Positions 24,173-33,721 of a DNA stretch of 34,403 bases are shown one piece after another. This stretch comes from JAUIAI01 sp049680625 (GTDB taxonomy: Bacteria; Pseudomonadota; Gammaproteobacteria; Burkholderiales; Burkholderiaceae_E): NCBI GenBank assembly GCA_049680625.1, contig JBAUID010000133.1, forward strand, positions 1 to 34,403, written 5' to 3'. The translations under genes and the position numbers were made by a program. Numbering within the stretch: the first letter of the stretch is position 1; every line of letters begins with the position of its first letter. A model generated the notes under the pieces. The model was given only the letters and a program-made list of their open reading frames with translations, did not search any database and was not told where the DNA came from.

Positions 24173-25453
24173 ATGACGCACACCATTGCATTTCTCGACA
24201 ATGAAAACGATAGCGTAGTCGCCATTGGCGACGCGATGCGCACGGCGTGCCCGGACTGCATGTTTGTGTTTGCAAGCACCTACGCCGAAGCACTCGATGC
24301 ATTCAGCCACCAGGTTGACGTTTTAATTGCCCCAACCATGACAGCCAGTGGCTCAACACTCGAGTTGTTTGCCGAAGTCCAGAATATTTACCCGAAAACG
24401 CTACGAATCGCATTAATCGACCGCCGCGAACCGGATCTTGCCGCCCGATTCTCCCGGGTATGCAATCGGACAACAGCAACTGACGCGTCACCGGCTCAAC
24501 TGGCAGGCGTCGTTCGGGCCTCTCTTCAGTTGCGCGACTTGCTCACCAACAAATCATTGCGCCAGCTGGTCTCGACTCTGCCCAACGTCCCCACTCTGCC
24601 TGAGGCTTACCAGAAAATACAGACAGAGCTGCAAAACGACACCGCATCAATCAGCTCCATCAGCAAGATCATCGAAAGCGATCCAGCGCTTACGGCCCGC
24701 ATGTTGCAACTGGCTAACTCGCCTATGTTTGGGATATCGGGCCCGGTCAGTTGTGCAAGTGACGCCATCAAGTTTCTTGGGATAAACACCATCGCGGGCC
24801 TGGTACTCGGGCACGGCGTGTTATCACAATTTAATCAAAGAACGATTCGCGCGGTTGGCTTGCGCGACATTTTCTGGCGCAGCACGGCTCACGGACAACT
24901 CGCCCGCGAAGTCATTCGCCAGCAGACAACCGATCAACGTGTGATCGAACAGGCAATGACCGCCGGTCTGTTGTGCGACATTGGCACCCTGGTACTTGCC
25001 GCCGGCAAACCCGAAATCATGGCAATCAGAAGTCGTATGCTGGCGGCCGCGAAGGCCAAGCGAGCGGACCAGGGCGATCAGTGCGACCAAAGTATAGAGC
25101 CCCATACCGCAACGGCATTCGAAACTCAGTTAGAAACGGAAATCGAAACCGAATTATTTGGCTTTAATCATATGCAAGTCGGTGCGATGCTCTTATCCAG
25201 CTGGGGGCTGCCCGATGCCATGGTGCAGGCGGTAGCCTTTCATCATTGTCCCGACCAGTGTGCAGACCGCGGCTTTGGTGCATTAGCAGCGGTCTATATC
25301 AGCAACATCCTGCTTGCCAACGGGGCGACTCCGCTGGCCGAAACGATTGATCTGGCATACATTGCACAACTGCGGAAAACCGACTTGCTCGAATCGTGGC
25401 AGGCAATTCCGGAAGCCCTCCAACTGACTGCTCAAAAAACCCAACCCGCCTGA
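24173..25453 (+). CDS. HDOD domain protein with a degenerate receiver domain
   Basis: From the ATG at 24173 the protein has 426 residues. Residues 1-120 resemble a response-regulator receiver (THTIAFLDNENDSVV... and DVLIAPTM), but the phosphorylatable Asp is replaced by Ala53/Pro54, so it should not accept phosphate in the usual way. Residues about 130-330 form an HDOD domain (LVSTLPNVPTLPEAY, then IIESDPALTARMLQLANSP). HDOD proteins take part in signalling and stress regulation without known catalysis. A longer frame from GTG at 24065 is possible, but its extra 36 residues do not look like part of the receiver. The stop abuts the convergent acyl-CoA synthetase gene with no spacer. Confidence 0.82.
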   Translation: MTHTIAFLDNENDSVVAIGDAMRTACPDCMFVFASTYAEALDAFSHQVDVLIAPTMTASGSTLELFAEVQNIYPKTLRIALIDRREPDLAARFSRVCNRTTATDASPAQLAGVVRASLQLRDLLTNKSLRQLVSTLPNVPTLPEAYQKIQTELQNDTASISSISKIIESDPALTARMLQLANSPMFGISGPVSCASDAIKFLGINTIAGLVLGHGVLSQFNQRTIRAVGLRDIFWRSTAHGQLAREVIRQQTTDQRVIEQAMTAGLLCDIGTLVLAAGKPEIMAIRSRMLAAAKAKRADQGDQCDQSIEPHTATAFETQLETEIETELFGFNHMQVGAMLLSSWGLPDAMVQAVAFHHCPDQCADRGFGALAAVYISNILLANGATPLAETIDLAYIAQLRKTDLLESWQAIPEALQLTAQKTQPA

Positions 25454-27001
25454 CTAAATGCGCGACTCGCGGTGTTTCCAGTAACGGTCACGTAACCCCC
25501 GCTTATATAATTTTCCGGTGGGTAACCGGGGCAACTGCAATTCAAAGTCGATCGACCGCGGGCACTTGATACTAGCCAGGTGGTCTCGACAAAATCTAAT
25601 GAGTTCCTCAGCGAGCACCTCATCGCCGACAATCCCTTCCACGGGCTGGACAACAGCTTTTACCTCTTCACCCAGATCGTCATTTGGTACACCAAACACC
25701 GCTGCATCCATTACCTTCGGATGCGTGATCAGCAAATTCTCTGCTTCCTGCGGATAGACATTGGCACCACCGGAAATAATCATGAAGGTCGCCCGATCGG
25801 TCAGGAACAAAAAACCATCATCAGTAACATAACCAATGTCACCAACGGTACTGAGGCTGCCATCAGCGGAACGGGAGGCAGCAGTGCGTTCAGGATCGTT
25901 AAAATAAACGAATTGATTTGCCGTCTTGAACCAGATTTCACCGGGTTGCCCCTTGGGGGCCGGAGTCATATCTTCGTTCAGAATATGCAGATCACCCATG
26001 ATCACTTTACCAACCGTACCGGGATGAGCGAGCCACTCTTCAGTATTACACGCAGTAAACCCCATGCCTTCGGTAGCACCGTAGTACTCGTGAACAATCG
26101 GCCCCCACCAGTCGATCATGGCTTGTTTAACCGGAACCGGGCACGGTGCCGCTGCATGAACAATTGTCTCGAGCGACGACACATCGTACTGCTTGCGCAC
26201 TTCCTCGGGCAGTTTAAGCATTCGTGTGAACATCGTGGGTACCAACTGGCTGTGTGTAACCCGGTACTTTTCAACCAGGGCCAGGTATTGTTCGGGGTCG
26301 AACTTTTCCATTACGATGCTGGTACCGCCCGCTCGAATGCACAAGGCATTTGCTGCCTGCGGCGCTGAGTGATACAGCGGTGCCGGCGACAAGTAGACCA
26401 TGTCTTCTTTGTATTCCCAGAGTTTTGACAGAAACGGATACAACGGCATCTGCTCACTGGGCGGGTTGTCCGGCAGATCGCGCAAAATACCTTTTGGCCG
26501 CCCCGTTGTGCCTGATGAATACAACATTGGGCTGCCCAGGCGTTCATCGGCAATTGGCGTATCCGGATAGCCGGCGACCGCTTGCTCAAAATCTATAAAC
26601 GGCCCGTCATCACCCGTCGCGCCGATTATCAGGCACAGGCTGACATTTGGACATTGCTTTAACGCTTCGAGTGCAACCTCCCGCTTGTCGCGCGAAATAA
26701 TCAGCGCCCGAGACTCGCTATTATTCAGTATGTAGGCAACCTCATCGGCCTTCAGAAAAGAATTGATGCAGGTGTAATGCAAGCCGGAACGTTCACCGGC
26801 GCCACTGCACTCGAAAGATCGTGAGTTGTTTTCCATAAATGTGGAATAGTGATCACGATGCTTTAGTCCGTGGGTTCGGAACAAATGAGCAAGTCGGTTG
26901 GTTCGGGCCTCCAACTCGCCATAGGTAACGGTTTCGCCGGTGCTGGCCATGATAAAGGCGGGTTTGGTCGGGTTTGCCTTTGCTTGTACTGCCGGATACA
27001 T
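25454..27001 (-). CDS. AMP-forming acyl-CoA synthetase
   Basis: A 515-residue ANL-superfamily ligase that activates a carboxylic acid as acyl-AMP and then acyl-CoA. The phosphate loop YSSGTTGRPKGI is at 161-172. YYGATEGMG, the hinge region GDIGYVTDDGFLFLTDRA and the C-terminal catalytic Lys in LPTGKLYKR are all present. The acid chain length is not evident; FadD13-like and fatty-acid-type ligases look alike. The ATG at 27001 is preferred because AAGGAG lies nine bases upstream; a GTG two codons earlier is only three bases from it. It is divergent from the RDD gene across about 215 bases that hold no other feature I can see. Confidence 0.92.
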   Translation of the reverse strand: MYPAVQAKANPTKPAFIMASTGETVTYGELEARTNRLAHLFRTHGLKHRDHYSTFMENNSRSFECSGAGERSGLHYTCINSFLKADEVAYILNNSESRALIISRDKREVALEALKQCPNVSLCLIIGATGDDGPFIDFEQAVAGYPDTPIADERLGSPMLYSSGTTGRPKGILRDLPDNPPSEQMPLYPFLSKLWEYKEDMVYLSPAPLYHSAPQAANALCIRAGGTSIVMEKFDPEQYLALVEKYRVTHSQLVPTMFTRMLKLPEEVRKQYDVSSLETIVHAAAPCPVPVKQAMIDWWGPIVHEYYGATEGMGFTACNTEEWLAHPGTVGKVIMGDLHILNEDMTPAPKGQPGEIWFKTANQFVYFNDPERTAASRSADGSLSTVGDIGYVTDDGFLFLTDRATFMIISGGANVYPQEAENLLITHPKVMDAAVFGVPNDDLGEEVKAVVQPVEGIVGDEVLAEELIRFCRDHLASIKCPRSIDFELQLPRLPTGKLYKRGLRDRYWKHRESRI

Positions 27002-27216
27002 GGGCACTGTCTCCTTGATTGCTATTCCGTAGATTCTGCCACCCTTGCCGCCCCCGGGGTGATTCTCATCGCTATCCGCGCATCCCGGCTACAGACAACT
27101 TAAGTCCGTTGATCGGCGCTGTGTTCCCTTTGGCCGGCTTATAGGCTCAAATATTGGGCACCGGGACACTTCCCGTCAATTTCTCAGAACCTTAGAACGA
27201 CAACCGGAGCAACTCG

Positions 27217-27648
27217 ATGCAAGAGCCCACCTATGCAGGATTCTGGATACGCCTGATGGCCGTCCTCATCGATACGGTTATTCTGGTCGCACTGGTACTT
27301 CCACTGCTGGTCATGTTTGCCCCACTGCCCTCAGGCCATCCGTGGGCCGAAGATGTAACGGTACTATTGGTCCAGTCAGGACTGCAGACAATTGCTTTTA
27401 CCGTCCTGACCCTGCTCTTCTGGAAGTTAAAATCAGCAACTCCCGGAAAACTATTGCTTAAGCAACAAATAATTGACGTGAACACCGGGGGCAAAGCCTC
27501 GACAAGTCAGCTCTTGATTCGTTATATCGGATACTTTGTTTCTGCCATACCGCTGGGTATTGGCTACATCTGGGCAGGTCTGGACACCCGTAAACAAGCC
27601 TGGCACGACAAGATGGCAGGCACTGCCGTTGTTTGCACCAGTCCGTAA
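27217..27648 (+). CDS. RDD family membrane protein
   Basis: A 143-residue protein with three or four hydrophobic segments and the RDD signature near its start (YAGFWIRLMAVLIDTVIL, where Arg and Asp are the conserved residues). The C-terminal WHDKMAGTAVV is also typical. The function of the family is mostly unknown; some members affect Na+/H+ exchange or envelope processes. A ribosome binding site CGGAG lies eight bases before the ATG. It stands alone on the plus strand between two minus-strand fatty-acid-type genes. Confidence 0.88.
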   Translation: MQEPTYAGFWIRLMAVLIDTVILVALVLPLLVMFAPLPSGHPWAEDVTVLLVQSGLQTIAFTVLTLLFWKLKSATPGKLLLKQQIIDVNTGGKASTSQLLIRYIGYFVSAIPLGIGYIWAGLDTRKQAWHDKMAGTAVVCTSP

Positions 27649-27663
27649 CGGTTCTTGGCTCGC

Positions 27664-28809
27664 TTACACCCGCTTGGCAATCTCTTCCAGCATCACTTCG
27701 GTTGCACCGCCCCCAATGGACTGAATGCGGGCATCACGCACCATGCGCTCGATCGCACTCTCGCGGATATAACCGAAGCCCCCGTGAAACTGCTGACAGT
27801 CATACATCACCTTGTTGACTAACTCACCACAATAGGCTTTCACCATTGACACTTCTTTGGTGCAATCCAGGCCCTGGGCATCAAGCCAGGCCGCGTAATA
27901 AACCAGCTGGCGTCCGGCCTGGACCTCAGCCAGGCGTGCGGCCAGGCGTTGCCGAATCGCCTGTTTGTCCCAGAGGGTTGCTCCAAAGGCTTTGCGATCA
28001 CGCACGTATTGCAAGGTAATTTCCAGGGCCTTTTGCGCTTCACCCATCGACTGCGCCCCCAGAACGGTTCTTTCGTTCTGAAAATTTTTCATGATGGCGT
28101 AAAAACCCTGATCGACTCCACCCAGCACATTCGCCGCCGGCACGCGGCAATTGTCAAAGACAAGCTCAGCCGTGTCCGAGCTGCGCCAACCCATTTTGTC
28201 CAGCGCCCGACCAACGGAAAACCCCGGTGTTCCTTTTTCAACAATGAACATCGTAATACCGCGCGAGCCCTGGGCAGACGGATTGGTCCGGGCGGCAACA
28301 AAAACTATATCCGCATGAACCCCGTTGGTAATAAACATTTTTGAACCGTTTAATACCCATTCGTCACCGTCTTTTACGGCACGGGTTTTCAAGCCCGCCA
28401 CATCAGAGCCCGCATCGGGTTCGGTAACAGCAACCGCGGTGATCAGCTCACCCCGAATGACGCCGGGCAGATACTTTTCCAGTTGTTCCGGTGAGCCAGC
28501 ATTGGCCAAATGAGGTGAAGCCATATCGGTGTGTACCAGAACCGTCACCCCAAAACCCCCATAGGTCGAGCGCCCCATTTCTTCAGCAAGGACAACAGTT
28601 GCCAGCGTATTAAGATGGGAACCACCAAATTTTTCCGGGTAACGAATACCAAATAACCCAAGACTACCCATTTCGCGCAGCACATCGCGCGGTACATAGC
28701 CGTCTGCTTCCCATTGATTGCCAACCGGTGTCACTTTCTCGTCGACAAAGCGCCTGATCTGCGTACGCAGTAACTCGTGCTCTTCCGAAAAATAAGGGCT
28801 GGGCATCAT
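27664..28809 (-). CDS. Acyl-CoA dehydrogenase
   Basis: A 381-residue FAD enzyme that makes 2-enoyl-CoA from acyl-CoA. The FAD/substrate motif AVTEPDAGSDVAG is at 127-139 and QFHGGFGYIRES near the C-terminus. The usual catalytic Glu site near the end reads IGGGATEVM (Gly in place of Glu). Instead E246 in FQNERTVLG aligns with the base used by long-chain and isovaleryl-type dehydrogenases, so the enzyme should be active. The ATG at 28809 has GGAG eight bases upstream. It follows the amidase gene on the same strand, with a possible terminator in the 64-base gap. Partner electron-transfer flavoprotein genes are not in the window. Confidence 0.93.
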   Translation of the reverse strand: MMPSPYFSEEHELLRTQIRRFVDEKVTPVGNQWEADGYVPRDVLREMGSLGLFGIRYPEKFGGSHLNTLATVVLAEEMGRSTYGGFGVTVLVHTDMASPHLANAGSPEQLEKYLPGVIRGELITAVAVTEPDAGSDVAGLKTRAVKDGDEWVLNGSKMFITNGVHADIVFVAARTNPSAQGSRGITMFIVEKGTPGFSVGRALDKMGWRSSDTAELVFDNCRVPAANVLGGVDQGFYAIMKNFQNERTVLGAQSMGEAQKALEITLQYVRDRKAFGATLWDKQAIRQRLAARLAEVQAGRQLVYYAAWLDAQGLDCTKEVSMVKAYCGELVNKVMYDCQQFHGGFGYIRESAIERMVRDARIQSIGGGATEVMLEEIAKRV

Positions 28810-28848
28810 GCGGTTATCTCCGAGGGCTGAATTTAAAAAAACATTCTA

Positions 28849-28880
28849 CGGGTGAGGGCCGGGCTCGGGTGGATCACCCG
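28849..28880 (-). terminator. Possible terminator after the amidase gene
   Basis: On the minus strand CGGGTGA (28880-28874) pairs with TCACCCG (28855-28849) across an 18-base GC-rich loop. A run of seven T (28841-28835) lies eight bases further on. An alternative shorter stem uses CGGGTG with CACCCG at 28866-28880. The long loop and the gap before the T-run make this a weak candidate. Confidence 0.35.
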
Positions 28881-30277
28881 CCGCACTGCCCGGCACTATC
28901 CGTTGTCCCGGTAAAACCAACAACGGACTCGCAAAACTGGCCGAAATCCAGCAGTTGATCTTCAGACCCGGCAGGCCCCATCAGTTGCAGGCCAAGCGGC
29001 AAACCACCGGCACCGATAGCCGCCGGAAAACACACAACCGGCAGCCCCAGAAAGCTTGTCGGGGCACTCATTTGACGGTCGCCGGTAAACGACAAACCAG
29101 CCGGCGCCGCCCCGGTTGCCGCCGGCATGATCGCCGCGTCGACATCCCGCAGCGAGCGGGTAAAGCTGGCGATCGCCTGCCGACGGAACTGGCGGGCGAC
29201 AAGGTAGTCAGTGGCACTGATACTCTGCCCAGCCACAATTAGCGCACTTATATTTGGCGGGTAGTCTTTGCCATAACGTTGAAAAGCGTCGGCATGCACG
29301 GCAGCGGCCTCAGCAGCCAGGATAACCTGGTGCATGGCCAGAATGTGTTCCCCGTCTTCGGGTAACGGTCGGTCAACAATTTCAACACCCGCATCGGCCA
29401 GTGCGCGGCAATGTTGCTCCAGGGTTAAGCGCATTTCGTCACTGGCCAGTGACTCAAACATTTGCCGGCAGCGCCAAACGCGGGTCGGGCGGCGCCCGGT
29501 TTTTCCAGTCCCGCTGACGTCGTCAGCGTCGGTAGACAACCAGTCGTCCGTTCGTTCGCCTGTTCGTGATTTCCGGCGCAAAACCTGCCAGATTAAACGG
29601 GCATCACTTACCGTCCGAGTCAGTCCGCCAACATGATCCAGGCGCCAGGACAACGGCTGAACGCCGGCAATATCAATGGCGCCATGGCTAGGTTTAAAAC
29701 CTGCCAAGCCGTTAAACGAACACGGCCGGATCACCGAACCCACTGTTTGCGTTCCCACGGCGGCAAAACACATGGCATCGGCCACCGCCGCCGCCGACCC
29801 TGAGCTGGAGCCACCCGGTGTGTGATCGGTATTCCAGGGGTTACGGGTTGGCCCGGCATCGCCCATCGCAAATGCCGTAGTTACCGTTTTACCGAGGATG
29901 ACGGCGCCGGCCCGGCGCAACCGACTGACAGCTGCTGAATCGTCGGTGGGGTGACTCACCGGCCACGCGTTGGAGCCAAACGCGGTTGGCATTCCAGCCA
30001 CATCAAATATGTCTTTTATTCCAACGGCAATGCCATGCAGCGGCCCCAGCCATTGACCAGCCGAGGCCATCGCGTCACAGCGATCAGCCGCTGCGAGTGC
30101 GCCCTCCCGATCGATGTGCACCCAGGCGCGGATCTCGTGTTCGCGCGAATCGATCTGGTCCAGGCAGGCCTGGGTGAGCTGACGAGCGCTTACCTGCGCA
30201 TTGCGCATTTGCCGGCTCGCCTCAACAACCGTTAACCGATTCAATGGCACGACTTTTTCGGTTTGTGCGTTTCGCAT
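28874..30277 (-). CDS. Amidase signature family hydrolase
   Basis: A 467-residue amidase from the ATG at 30277, which has GGAAG eight bases upstream; in-frame ATG 30292 and GTG 30304 are alternatives. The Ser-cisSer-Lys triad is visible: K88 in VGIKDIFD, S157/S158 in PGGSSSGSA and nucleophile S181 in VGSVIRP. The family hydrolyses amides or carbamates, or acts as GatA. The absence of gatB/gatC and the sequence variation around SVIRPCSF argue against GatA. It is 43 bases downstream of the ADP-forming ligase on the same strand, so it may release a carboxylic acid for CoA activation. The substrate is unknown. Confidence 0.88.
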   Translation of the reverse strand: MRNAQTEKVVPLNRLTVVEASRQMRNAQVSARQLTQACLDQIDSREHEIRAWVHIDREGALAAADRCDAMASAGQWLGPLHGIAVGIKDIFDVAGMPTAFGSNAWPVSHPTDDSAAVSRLRRAGAVILGKTVTTAFAMGDAGPTRNPWNTDHTPGGSSSGSAAAVADAMCFAAVGTQTVGSVIRPCSFNGLAGFKPSHGAIDIAGVQPLSWRLDHVGGLTRTVSDARLIWQVLRRKSRTGERTDDWLSTDADDVSGTGKTGRRPTRVWRCRQMFESLASDEMRLTLEQHCRALADAGVEIVDRPLPEDGEHILAMHQVILAAEAAAVHADAFQRYGKDYPPNISALIVAGQSISATDYLVARQFRRQAIASFTRSLRDVDAAIMPAATGAAPAGLSFTGDRQMSAPTSFLGLPVVCFPAAIGAGGLPLGLQLMGPAGSEDQLLDFGQFCESVVGFTGTTDSAGQCGG

Positions 30278-30320
30278 ATTAACGTCTTCCATATCCCTAC
30301 CCACTTAAATTACACAACGC

Positions 30321-32432
30321 CTAACTGAGCCTGATCAGTGCATCCACCAGGGTTGCTCCCTCACCTACCTGCCCCAATAACACCGGATTCGCCTCTGCCT
30401 CAAGCACCCGGGGATGATTGGCCAGAGACGACAGAGCCGTGATCACAACAGCCAGCGCCTCAAGATCAGCTGCCGGCGCACCACGATAACCTTTCAGGGC
30501 CGCAAAGCCCTTAACCCCCGCTATCATCTGGTGGGCTGCCTGGCGGCCAACCGGTGCCGGATGCATGGAAATATCCTGGTAGATCTCGGTCAGAACGCCG
30601 CCCATGCCAACACTGATCATCGGACCAACAACCGGGTCTCGGGTCAGGCCGACAATCACTTCAGCCTGGCTTTGAATTTGCTGCTGCACGAGATAACCAT
30701 CAATCAGTGCACCCGATGCCCGGGTTGCAACCACTTTGTCCATGGCCTGACGGGCTTGCAATAATGCGTCGATGCTGCAGATGTCCGTTGTCACTCCGCC
30801 AACATCAGATTTGTGCGCAATATCAGCCGAAATCACTTTAAGCACCCACGGCCCGTCAAAGTCCACGGACTCCGGCATCCCATCTGCCACCTTCAAGTGC
30901 AACCTGGGCGGTAATCGAAGGCCCAACGCACGCATGACTTCACCAGCATCGACCTCATTCATTACCCCGGGCGGTGCGGCATCCAGCAGCTGACGGCATG
31001 CGGGTGGCAAGTCAGCGTCAACCTTGGTTTCAACCACGGGCATCGCGTCGTTTCGAAGGCGTAGTAAAGCACTCACGCCCTGGGCACAACTCTCTGGCGT
31101 TCGGAATGCCGGCACGCCGCCGGCGTTCCACAAGCGCAGGCTTTGGGGTGCATGGGGAATTGGTATCGCCACCACCGGGGCTGCCGTGGCCGAGGCCTGG
31201 GCAACCGCATCGACAATCGGGCGAACCGATAATTCAGGGTTAAATTGTGCGGACGAACCTATCGCGGCAACCACCAGGCCGCTGGCTTCATCTTCGATCA
31301 GCGCACTGATCACCGCCTTCATGGTGTCGTAGCGGGTACCGGCTAAGGTTAGATCGATGAGCGGGCCCGGTTTAATTTCTATGCCCTGCGCTTGCAATTG
31401 GTTGCGAGCCGCATCGCTCATTGACTGCAGCAGACCACCTTGCTCACCAATCAAGTCGTACACCATACCGCCGCCACCGCCTGTTGTCGTGACAACGGTG
31501 GCAACACGCGGTCGGCTCTTCAAGCGCTGGCGTACTGACAGCGCCCCGGTCATTTCAATCATCGCTTCAAAGCCATCAGCCAGCAACACGCCATTGGCAT
31601 CCAGAAACGCACGCAGTGCGCGCGCACCACCAACCATAGCACCGGTATGCGACACAGCCAATGCCTGCCCAGCCTCGGAACGACCAACCAGGTAGGCAAC
31701 AATAGGTTTGCCAGCGGCGTTTGCCGCGTGGGCAAACCGGCTGAAAGCGTCGGGGTTACGGATCGTTTCGAGAAACAATACAAAACCGTCGACGGACGAA
31801 TCAGCAACCAAGGCTTCACCGAGCTCGCCGATTCCGGTGGTCGCTTCATTGCCAACTGACACATAGGCTTTGAACCCCAGGCCAACCGCCTCACCACGTG
31901 ATGCAATCGCACCGGTCATGCTGCCGCTCTGGCTCAATACAACAAAGCTTCCGGTTGGCAACTGCTCAACAGCAAACGCGGCATTGGTTGTACACGCAAA
32001 ACCGGTTCCGCTGTTAACAACACCGGTGCTGTTCGGACCGATGATGGTCATATCAGCAGCCCTTGCGATGCGCACCAGATCGCGCTGGCGCGCCGCGCCC
32101 GCCTCACCGGCCTCGGCAAAACCATCCGCCAGAACCGAAACAACTGGCACCCCGGCTACGGCACACTCACGCGCAGCCTGCATAGCCGCATCTGCATCGA
32201 GCAAAATGTAGGCATGGTCAACCGGCTCAGGGATGTCCGCAATCGACGCCCAGGACTTTATGCCGAGGACTTCATCACGCCCCGGGTTAACCGGATAGAC
32301 TTTGCCCTTAAACCCAAGCTGTTGCAAAAAGCGTTGTGGCCGCGAAGTCAGCCGAGTGGCATTGGCCGACGCGCCAATCAGTGCAACCGTCCGCGGGTAG
32401 AGCAAGGCCTGAAGCAGAGTTGGCTTAGCCAT
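30321..32432 (-). CDS. ADP-forming acyl-CoA synthetase (NDP-forming, fused subunits)
   Basis: A 703-residue fused acyl-CoA synthetase. It has a CoA-binding Rossmann domain (VALIGASANATR, 16-26), a succinyl-CoA-ligase-like part with VLSQSGSMTGA (165-174), the phospho-His H262 in SHTGAM with E222 in LFLETIRN, and a C-terminal ATP-grasp part from about 480 (WVLKVISADIAHKSDVGGV). It interconverts acid + CoA + ATP with acyl-CoA + ADP + phosphate. The ATG at 32432 (MAKPTLLQAL) is chosen; an upstream frame inside the dehydrogenase gene is spurious. It starts two bases after the stop of the second acyl-CoA dehydrogenase, so the two are coupled. Confidence 0.9.
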   Translation of the reverse strand: MAKPTLLQALLYPRTVALIGASANATRLTSRPQRFLQQLGFKGKVYPVNPGRDEVLGIKSWASIADIPEPVDHAYILLDADAAMQAARECAVAGVPVVSVLADGFAEAGEAGAARQRDLVRIARAADMTIIGPNSTGVVNSGTGFACTTNAAFAVEQLPTGSFVVLSQSGSMTGAIASRGEAVGLGFKAYVSVGNEATTGIGELGEALVADSSVDGFVLFLETIRNPDAFSRFAHAANAAGKPIVAYLVGRSEAGQALAVSHTGAMVGGARALRAFLDANGVLLADGFEAMIEMTGALSVRQRLKSRPRVATVVTTTGGGGGMVYDLIGEQGGLLQSMSDAARNQLQAQGIEIKPGPLIDLTLAGTRYDTMKAVISALIEDEASGLVVAAIGSSAQFNPELSVRPIVDAVAQASATAAPVVAIPIPHAPQSLRLWNAGGVPAFRTPESCAQGVSALLRLRNDAMPVVETKVDADLPPACRQLLDAAPPGVMNEVDAGEVMRALGLRLPPRLHLKVADGMPESVDFDGPWVLKVISADIAHKSDVGGVTTDICSIDALLQARQAMDKVVATRASGALIDGYLVQQQIQSQAEVIVGLTRDPVVGPMISVGMGGVLTEIYQDISMHPAPVGRQAAHQMIAGVKGFAALKGYRGAPAADLEALAVVITALSSLANHPRVLEAEANPVLLGQVGEGATLVDALIRLS

Positions 32433-32434
32433 AG

Positions 32435-33619
32435 TCAGCCACGCTGAGAGAAACGCCGACCCAGAACTTCCTCGGCGATTCGGTTGCGCAAAATTTCCAG
32501 GGTACCGCCGGCAATCTGCCAGCCCCGGGTTCGGCGCACACAATATTGAACGATGCTGTCATCGCTGAAACCAGTCGCGCCCATGATCTGCAGACTTTCG
32601 TTCGCCGCGAAAAAACCGGCTTCATTACACGCCAGCTTGGCAACTGAAGTGTCATAGGCTGACGGCAGGCCTTTCTCAGCTGCAATTGCGGCTCGCATCA
32701 GCAACAGCTGGGCACCGTCAAGCTTCATCGCCATATCCGCGAACTTCCATTGCAAACCCTGGAACTCGGCCAGCGGCCGACCAAACTGTTTACGTTCCAG
32801 TGCATGATTTCGCGCGACATTAAAGGCATGGCGGCCAACCGCCACAGATCGCGACGAGTTGCCAAGCCTCTCAACATTAAAACCGCTGATTTGCTTCTTA
32901 AACCCGCCTTCACCTAGCAAGACGTTTTCTTTGGGGATAAACACGTTATCAAAGTACAGCTGACACCAAGACTCTCCGTTCATAAAGGCATTGGGCTGGC
33001 CAACGGTAACGCCGTCCATGCCTTTTTCGAGAATGACCGAACCAATGCCGTTAACACCAGGGCCAAAGCGACAGTAAACGAGGATCAAGTCTGCATCGCC
33101 GCTGTTGGTACCAAAAACCTTGGTGCCATTCAGGCGAAAGCCGTCACCGTCAGGTTTAGCGTTGGTTTGCAGCTCGGTAACGGCAGAGCCCGCTTCGGGT
33201 TCACTCATGCCAACAGAAATGATTGAAGTACCATTCATGAGGCCGGGCATAAAGCGGCTTTTTTGCTCATCTGAGGCGTATTCAGAGAAGGTGCGAATAG
33301 CACCAAAGTTCCCAGCCTGAACAACGTCGGCACTGCGCGGACAAACATGGGCGACTTCCTGGATTGCCAGGATTGCGTCCATCAGACCACCACCGTGGCC
33401 GCCGTCGGACTCAGGCATCAGGATGCCGACCAATCCGGCGTCGACAATTTTGCGAACAACCTCTTTCGGAAATTCGCCATCTCGAGCCCGCTGCACCGCA
33501 CCGTCAGCGAGCTCGGTACGCGCAAATCGCGCCACACTGTCGCGAAACATCCGCTGCTCGTCAGTCAGCAGAAAATCGTAGTTACCCGCACTGTCCGTCC
33601 CTAAAGTCATCCCCGCCAT
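32435..33619 (-). CDS. Acyl-CoA dehydrogenase (FadE type)
   Basis: A 394-residue acyl-CoA dehydrogenase with SVGMSEPEAGSAV at 135-147 and the C-terminal AGGTLEILRNRIAEEVLGR. As in many FadE-type enzymes the C-terminal catalytic Glu site carries Gly; E250 in FNVERLG is the likely base. It differs clearly from the enzyme at 27664-28809, so the two probably act on different acyl groups. Two ATGs (33619 and 33610) are possible, with AGGGAG just before the first. It is the first gene of a probable operon with the ADP-forming ligase and perhaps the amidase, and is divergent from an SDR gene across 102 bases. Confidence 0.92.
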   Translation of the reverse strand: MAGMTLGTDSAGNYDFLLTDEQRMFRDSVARFARTELADGAVQRARDGEFPKEVVRKIVDAGLVGILMPESDGGHGGGLMDAILAIQEVAHVCPRSADVVQAGNFGAIRTFSEYASDEQKSRFMPGLMNGTSIISVGMSEPEAGSAVTELQTNAKPDGDGFRLNGTKVFGTNSGDADLILVYCRFGPGVNGIGSVILEKGMDGVTVGQPNAFMNGESWCQLYFDNVFIPKENVLLGEGGFKKQISGFNVERLGNSSRSVAVGRHAFNVARNHALERKQFGRPLAEFQGLQWKFADMAMKLDGAQLLLMRAAIAAEKGLPSAYDTSVAKLACNEAGFFAANESLQIMGATGFSDDSIVQYCVRRTRGWQIAGGTLEILRNRIAEEVLGRRFSQRG

Positions 33620-33669
33620 TCTCCCTGCTGGATAAATAAAACTCTGGCCGCCCTTATTGGCCCCCAGGC

Positions 33670-33696
33670 TTTACACTGGTTGTTGTTACACATACT
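33670..33696 (+). promoter_or_regulatory. Weak promoter candidate for the terminal SDR gene
   Basis: TTTACA (33670-33675) and CATACT (33691-33696) resemble sigma70 -35 and -10 elements but are spaced 15 bases apart, which is short. They lie 25 bases before the SDR start codon in the divergent gap. This rests only on resemblance. Confidence 0.2.
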
Positions 33697-33721
33697 GCTC
33701 ACAAGATAGCACCAATCTGAT

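Noticed and set aside
25580..26368. 262-codon plus-strand frame within the acyl-CoA synthetase gene
   Set aside because: It is antisense to a well-conserved ligase, and its translation shows no recognisable domain.
32433..32543. N-terminal extension of the ADP-forming ligase into the dehydrogenase gene
   Set aside because: The extra residues are antifamily in composition and overlap conserved codons of the dehydrogenase; MAKPTLLQALLYPRTVALIGAS is the normal start.
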